Part shown: positions 59,837 through 64,000 of the stretch, in pieces
Layout of the letters: the number at the start of each line of letters is the position of its first letter
Position numbering within the stretch: position 1 is the stretch's first letter
Source: Paenibacillus sp. LHD-117
GTDB lineage: Bacteria > Bacillota > Bacilli > Paenibacillales > Paenibacillaceae
Assembly: GCF_030929555.1 (NCBI RefSeq)
Contig: NZ_JAVFVT010000021.1
Span: forward strand, 1 to 64,000
Length of the DNA: 64,000 bases
Direction of reading: 5' to 3'
Position numbers and translations under genes: made by a program
Notes under the pieces: generated by a model
What the model was told of the DNA's origin: nothing
Databases searched by the model: none
What the model saw: only the letters and a program-made list of their open reading frames with translations

Positions 59837-61102
59837 TTAATATTTTAGTGTAACTTCAAAACGCTTCCCAACTTCGCGATATGTGAAGTTTTTTCCGTTA
59901 AAGCTGAAATCTTTTTGCGCTGTCTCTACGATATAAGCCTCTACTTTCTTCCGAAGTTCCTTGCCTTTACCATTGCCGGCCAACAACTCATATAGTGCAT
60001 TCAAGTAATCGTTACTTGTTTTAAATATTGACGTTACTGGATAACTAAATCCCAGTTTTTTAGTGCCATCTCTATTGACGAATGCTGATAACTCGTCTTC
60101 AGGACGTAGATGAAATTGACCTATTTCAGTGAAATAAACGAATTTATCGAATGAGTCTTTGCTCGAAAACACTTCAATAGCATCTCCACCAAACAAATTA
60201 ACATGGCCTTTTGTAACATGCTTTTTTGCTAAATCAACCATTTTGTTGTACATATCCAAAGCATATTTATCGTTATACAAATATATCTTCCCGTTGTTTG
60301 TTGTATAGTTTAAACCGTTTAAACTCGGTTGAAATGGTTTTCTAAGTGCTGTATCTTTTAGTCTTAGAACCATTGTTAATGCCTCGGCTCTTGTGACGTA
60401 TCTTTGAGGATAAAATTTTCCGTCTGGATATCCATTCATTAAACCTGAAATTAGAACAGTGGCTCTATACCAGTCTGTGTATGGGGAAAAGTTATTGATA
60501 TCCTTTATCCCACTTTTACTTAAAACATAATCTTGATACATTGTGTCATATTTACCTTCAACCTTTGCAAACCAAGCACCCAATAAATATGATGCAGCGT
60601 CACGCTTGATTTGTTTTTGAAACAGAGAATGATTCTTTGGAAAAACAAGATCGGTATTGCTAATAACGTATGAATCAAACAAGAAGTTAACGTATGGTGT
60701 TGCCCAATAACCGGAAGAAGCATTCTTGAAGTTGAATTTAGTTGTTGAAACTGCGTTCTTAATAAAATAGGCAAACCCCGGCCTATCTTTTTCGAGAGCA
60801 GCAAGCCACGAAGGGTCGAATTCCGTTTTTTCGTTCTTGGTTACGCTATAAGAACGCAGAATCATAGCAATGAATTGATCGGCTTGTACAACATCATCCG
60901 GACGAAATGTTCCATCCTCGAATCCTTCCACAAACCCCTTATCATAGGCTTGCAAAATCATGTCCTTCGCCCAATGCTTCGAAATATCCGAGAAAGGCAG
61001 CTCGCTCGCAGCTCCCCCTTCTGCGTTAACGGAACTCGCACCTCCAGCAAAAACAGAAATAAAAAGGGCTAGAGTAATAATCCAGTGAATCGTCTTCTTC
61101 AT
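59837..61102 (-). CDS. S-layer homology (SLH) domain protein, 421 residues
   Basis: A signal peptide (MKKTIHWIITLALFISVFAGG, residues 1-27) precedes an SLH domain (FSDISKHWAKDMILQAYDKG near residue 38), and a second SLH segment follows (MNGYPDGKFYPQRYVTRAEAL near 200). The C-terminal 150 residues are unassigned. SLH domains bind pyruvylated secondary wall polymer. The start at 61102 follows GAGAGGAG by 8 bases. The genes flanking it are 14 and 18 bases away, forming an operon. The A+T content is high relative to the window. Confidence 0.9.
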   Translation of the reverse strand: MKKTIHWIITLALFISVFAGGASSVNAEGGAASELPFSDISKHWAKDMILQAYDKGFVEGFEDGTFRPDDVVQADQFIAMILRSYSVTKNEKTEFDPSWLAALEKDRPGFAYFIKNAVSTTKFNFKNASSGYWATPYVNFLFDSYVISNTDLVFPKNHSLFQKQIKRDAASYLLGAWFAKVEGKYDTMYQDYVLSKSGIKDINNFSPYTDWYRATVLISGLMNGYPDGKFYPQRYVTRAEALTMVLRLKDTALRKPFQPSLNGLNYTTNNGKIYLYNDKYALDMYNKMVDLAKKHVTKGHVNLFGGDAIEVFSSKDSFDKFVYFTEIGQFHLRPEDELSAFVNRDGTKKLGFSYPVTSIFKTSNDYLNALYELLAGNGKGKELRKKVEAYIVETAQKDFSFNGKNFTYREVGKRFEVTLKY

Positions 61103-61116
61103 ATCTTTATCTCCTC

Positions 61117-62088
61117 TCAACTATTCAAATAGGCTGTTAGACGCGCTAATACTTTAACGGCTTCAGCTCGGGTAACGACTTTGTTCGGCTGGAACGATCC
61201 GTCCGGATAGCCTGCGAATATGGCAGAGCCACTTACTCTTGAAATCGCATTTTGTATTTCTTTCGGCAATCCTCCAGTGTCGGTATATGCTTTCGGAGCC
61301 GGTGCTTTTTCATTTACTAGATTCATCACGTTTGCAATCATAAGCGCGACGTCTTTGCGTGCGAATGGCTTTTTCAATTGAGTTACATCCCAATTTGATA
61401 GGATACCTAGGTCATCCGCAGCCGCCAGATATGCTGTTCGCCAATCGTTGCCTACCGCTTGAGCAAAGTTGTATTCCTGCAGCCCCATTTCAAGTGCGAG
61501 GTCTTCGTTCCACACCTTCCAGCGGAACAACCTTGCCCATTGGCGGTTGCCGTGCGGTTGCTCTTCCGTCAATGCCAGAACAATCATTTTGACTAATGCT
61601 TCGCCGGTCACGAAATCGTTGGGGCCGAATTTTCCATTTCCGTAACCATTTACGATCCCATTATTCACGAATGTAGCAATGTCCGCTTTCGCCCAATGGC
61701 CAGCAATATCCGAGAACAGCGGGATATCGACTACCAGGTTATAGTAAGCGTGTACCGGCGCTAGTATTGTAAACGTATAAGTTCCGGCGGGAGGCGATTC
61801 CACTGCGTAATCATTCGTCCAGTAGACGCCTTCCGGATCGTTAATCTGATTGCTATGATTCGCTTGCACGACACGCCCGTTCGGCAGCGTCAACGTTGAC
61901 GTAAATGCCCCATCATACCCTTCTATCGTAAATTCGACAAAATCGACCTTATCCGTCAATTCGTAGCTTTTTGAAATTTTTACGTTATTGCTAGAAGCAG
62001 CCGCCCTCGCGCCGTCGTTGAAACCTACGCATACGCCCAGCAGCAGCGTCGCCAGTCCAAAATATACAGCACGTCTATGTTTTAACAT
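61117..62088 (-). CDS. S-layer homology (SLH) domain protein with Ig/PPC-like N-terminal domain, 323 residues
   Basis: A signal peptide (MLKHRRAVYFGLATLLLG, cleavage near ARA-A) is followed by a beta-sandwich region (about 35-125, prepeptidase-type: VEFTIEGYDGAFTSTLTLP) and SLH segments (FSDIAGHWAKADIATFVNNG near 126; AGYPDGSFQPNKVVTRAEAV near 297) with a degenerate one between. The start at 62088 is 9 bases from AAGGAG. It is the first gene of the surface operon, which then leads to the SLH and giant genes. The promoter is at 62223-62251. Confidence 0.9.
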   Translation of the reverse strand: MLKHRRAVYFGLATLLLGVCVGFNDGARAAASSNNVKISKSYELTDKVDFVEFTIEGYDGAFTSTLTLPNGRVVQANHSNQINDPEGVYWTNDYAVESPPAGTYTFTILAPVHAYYNLVVDIPLFSDIAGHWAKADIATFVNNGIVNGYGNGKFGPNDFVTGEALVKMIVLALTEEQPHGNRQWARLFRWKVWNEDLALEMGLQEYNFAQAVGNDWRTAYLAAADDLGILSNWDVTQLKKPFARKDVALMIANVMNLVNEKAPAPKAYTDTGGLPKEIQNAISRVSGSAIFAGYPDGSFQPNKVVTRAEAVKVLARLTAYLNS

Positions 62089-62136
62089 GTTTTTACACTC
62101 CTTGCCAATTGTTTTTTTGCCATGAAAATACAAAAA

Positions 62137-62176
62137 AAGCACGCCTCTCCCTACTCTCGTAAGGAAAAGCGTGCTT
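62137..62176 (-). terminator. Perfect 18-bp hairpin with GAGA tetraloop and U-tract in the surface-operon leader
   Basis: On the minus strand 18 paired bases (AAGCACGC and then TTTTCCTTAC, pairing with GTAGGGAGAG and GCGTGCTT, three of them G-U) enclose a GAGA tetraloop, followed by TTTTTTTG. This is an excellent intrinsic terminator. It lies about 49 bases before the first SLH gene and downstream of the promoter at 62223-62251. Confidence 0.9.
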
Positions 62177-62222
62177 CGCTCATCTCTAAAAGTTCTCTCT
62201 ATTTCGACGAATATCTACTTCG

Positions 62223-62251
62223 ATGTTACGCCAAAGCCGTAACATTGTCAA
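62223..62251 (-). promoter_or_regulatory. SigA-type promoter in front of the surface operon
   Basis: On the minus strand TTGACA (62251-62246) and TAACAT (62228-62223) are 17 bases apart. It starts just after the stop of the broken MFS gene. A transcript from here would meet the hairpin at 62137-62176 before the SLH genes. Confidence 0.7.
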
Positions 62252-62259
62252 TCATTTCC

Positions 62260-63523
62260 TCACTGCTCGCTAACTACCGCATTTCTAACTGCCTGCTCCT
62301 CGGGTTTATGCTTGAAGAGCGGCACGAGCAGCAGCATGCCGAGGAACATGGCCGTTCCCGCGGCGCAATAAATGCCGACGAGCGGAACGCCGAGCTTTAG
62401 CAGATTGCTGGACACGAGCGTCATCAGCACCATCATGCCCATAAACATCGGCGTCAAAACTCCGTTGACCCGGCCGACATACCGCTCCTCGGAAGACTGC
62501 AGGATGAGCGTGCTTATGCCGATCTGAACGCAAGGAAACCCGAGACCGCTGCAACGCGAACGTCAGCGGAATGTTCGTCGATATGCCCACGCCGACCATC
62601 GAGATCGAGATGCACAACATCCCTAGCGCCAGCAGCTTCTGCGGCGAAATCTTTTTGGCGAGCGCCATGACCGCCCCGCCGCCGATCATCATCGCGATTC
62701 CGTACGTCATCAGTAGAAATTGAAGGAACTCCTTCTCCTGGCCGAGCCTGTCGGTGACGATAAACAATCCCAGCGTCTGCACGATCCCGACCGCAATGCC
62801 CGCAAGCGCGAACGTGCCGCCTAACGACTTCAGCACCGGGCTTCGCCATACATATTGAAAGCCGTCTTTCAGCTCGACCCAGAACCTGCGTGTTCCGCCT
62901 TCAAGAGCAACCTCGCGTTCAACCTCCCGATCCGGCGGAATCCGGAACAGGACAAGCGCCGACAACAGAAACGCAATGCCCATGATGGCAACCGACCAAC
63001 GGATGCCCAACATTTGATAACACGCCACGCCGATCGAAGGGCCGATGACCATGAAGATAGCCACAAGCGATTGAAACAGCGCCATCGACGACTGAAGCTG
63101 CTCCGGATCGATATGCTGTTTGAACAGCTTCATGGCCGAAGGCTACGAGAATTGCGAGAGCACTGCCGATACGAACGTCACGAGATACACCATATGCCAG
63201 GAGCCGAAAATGATCGTGAGCAGAACGGCGAACACGGACGCTGCGGATAGCAGATCGCACCAAATCATCGTCAGACGCGGCTTCCACCGATCCGCGAACG
63301 TCCCTCCGACGATCGAGAACACGAAGATCGGCAGCGTCTCGACAAACGCCATCAGGCCGACCGCGAACGGATCGTCGTTCGTCATTTCCGTCACGTACAT
63401 CAGAATCGCAAAGTTGCGTACCCATATCCCGATTTGCAGCAACACGTTGGATAACAGAATCGTCTGGAAAAACCGGTTGCGAAACAGCTTGCCGACCGAC
63501 GCCGGCGCCGCTCCTGCCTACAT
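62260..63523 (-). pseudogene. MFS transporter, disrupted by two in-frame TAG codons and a frameshift
   Basis: Reading leftward, the frame starts ATG-TAG at 63523-63518, then encodes a normal MFS N-terminus (ASVGKLFRNRFFQ..., GGTFADRWKPR). A second TAG follows at 63145-63143 (SAVLSQFS-stop-PSAMKLF), after which the same frame continues through residues such as VGPSIG-like MFS segments. Near 62545-62555 an extra base shifts the frame (TLTFALQ-to-GLGFPCVQIG), and the C-terminus ends at 62260. Both stops could be CAG-to-TAG changes of Gln. The intact family is an enterobactin/macrolide-exporter-like MFS; here it is probably dead. Confidence 0.85.
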
Positions 63524-63553
63524 CCATCCTCTCTCATTTCCGTTCCGAATCGA

Positions 63554-64000
63554 TTAAACCTCTCTACGATCCTTCGGCAAGAGAATCGCAAGCAATCCAA
63601 TGACCGGAAGGAAACTCGCAAGCAGCATTACGTATTCCATGCCCTGCGCGTCCGCCACGTTGCCTAGCACGACCGAACCTAATGCGCCCATTCCGAAAGC
63701 AAGGCCCGTAATCAGTCCGGAGGCCATGCCGACCTTGCCTGGCATCAGCTCCTGCGCGTATACGACGCTGACCGAGAAACCGGATTGCAGAATAAAGCCC
63801 ATGACCGCCATTACGGGGTACACCCAGAACAATGGCAAATGCGGCAGCAGCAGCGCGAACGGCGCGGCGCCAAGAATGGAGATCAACATCATCTTCTTGC
63901 GGCCGATCCGGTCGGCCATCAAGCCGCCCATGAACGTGCCCGCCACGCCGAAGATCATGAACAGGAACAGCGGCACCTGCGCTGCCTGTATCGTCAAGCC
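63554..64000 (-). CDS. MFS transporter, C-terminal part (cut by the right edge)
   Basis: About 148 residues of an MFS protein whose start lies to the right of the window. It contains the loop motif GGLMADRIGRKK and five hydrophobic segments, and ends with LPKDRREV. It resembles fosmidomycin-resistance-type exporters. The gene ends 30 bases before the start of the pseudogene, on the same strand, so both may have been one operon. Confidence 0.85.
   Translation of the reverse strand, partial: GLTIQAAQVPLFLFMIFGVAGTFMGGLMADRIGRKKMMLISILGAAPFALLLPHLPLFWVYPVMAVMGFILQSGFSVSVVYAQELMPGKVGMASGLITGLAFGMGALGSVVLGNVADAQGMEYVMLLASFLPVIGLLAILLPKDRREV

Noticed and set aside
1-64000. CRISPR array, prophage, restriction or toxin-antitoxin system
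   Set aside because: No regular direct repeats with spacers, no phage structural genes and no recognisable defence gene were seen. The recurring repeats are the MITE-like elements, which are dispersed and differ in orientation.

Overview
The window looks like chromosome from an endospore-forming, Gram-positive member of the Paenibacillaceae (Cohnella or Paenibacillus type). The grounds are the spore genes (cmpA, sspH, kapB, a KinB-like kinase), the very strong Shine-Dalgarno sequences with frequent GTG and TTG starts, an S-layer-homology (SLH) surface operon, and a Bacillus-style xyl regulon. Most genes are moderately GC-rich; the serine hydrolase and the SLH genes near the right end are visibly richer in A+T. 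The genus is inferred from gene content and no database was searched.

Layout. 1-120: 5' end of an IS3-like transposase. 147-1508: SPFH/NfeD pair. 1707-2399: five tRNA genes (Leu, Lys, Glu, Ser, Asn) read leftward from one consensus promoter. 2434-15038: housekeeping and envelope genes: SprT-like protein, CmpA, nitroreductase, Tex, metallo-hydrolase plus thioredoxin-like protein, DedA protein, SspH pair, cardiolipin synthase, M23 peptidase plus bactofilin, ABC exporter. 15213-19817: glutamate synthase large subunit. 20463-31431: GDSL hydrolase, KapB, lipid glycosyltransferase, malic enzyme, MFS transporter, VTT protein, NlpC/P60 hydrolase, cation exporter, ABC-F ATPase. 31470-49260: a segment rich in copies of a short inverted-repeat element, set among an oxidoreductase, a metallo-hydrolase, a CvfC-like protein, transglutaminase, an aldolase with MutY, a cytochrome c, AcpS, NadE, a bacilliredoxin, a sporulation-type kinase, a flavoprotein, a serine hydrolase and xylB. 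49267-51890: xylA and divergent xylR around a xylO operator. 52192-54035: two-component system. 54128-62088: three-gene surface operon ending in a 1896-residue secreted protein. 62260-64000: a broken MFS gene and the C-terminal part of a second.

Two features stand out. First, five copies and one fragment of a MITE-like element with 13-bp terminal inverted repeats (GTTCAAAAAGTCC) lie at gene boundaries. They fall into two size classes of about 166 bp and 248 bp. One copy lies between xylA and xylB inside the operon, and two long copies bracket a single oxidoreductase gene. Second, the surface operon pairs two SLH proteins, which could anchor to the wall, with a giant secreted protein of no recognised function. 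Its leader carries a perfect 18-bp hairpin with a U-tract between a consensus promoter and the first gene, which suggests attenuation.

Several loci share a theme. KapB and the membrane kinase fit the initiation of sporulation, and CmpA and SspH act in later spore stages. XylA, XylB and XylR make a complete regulated xylose-to-xylulose-5-phosphate module, but no transporter lies in the window.
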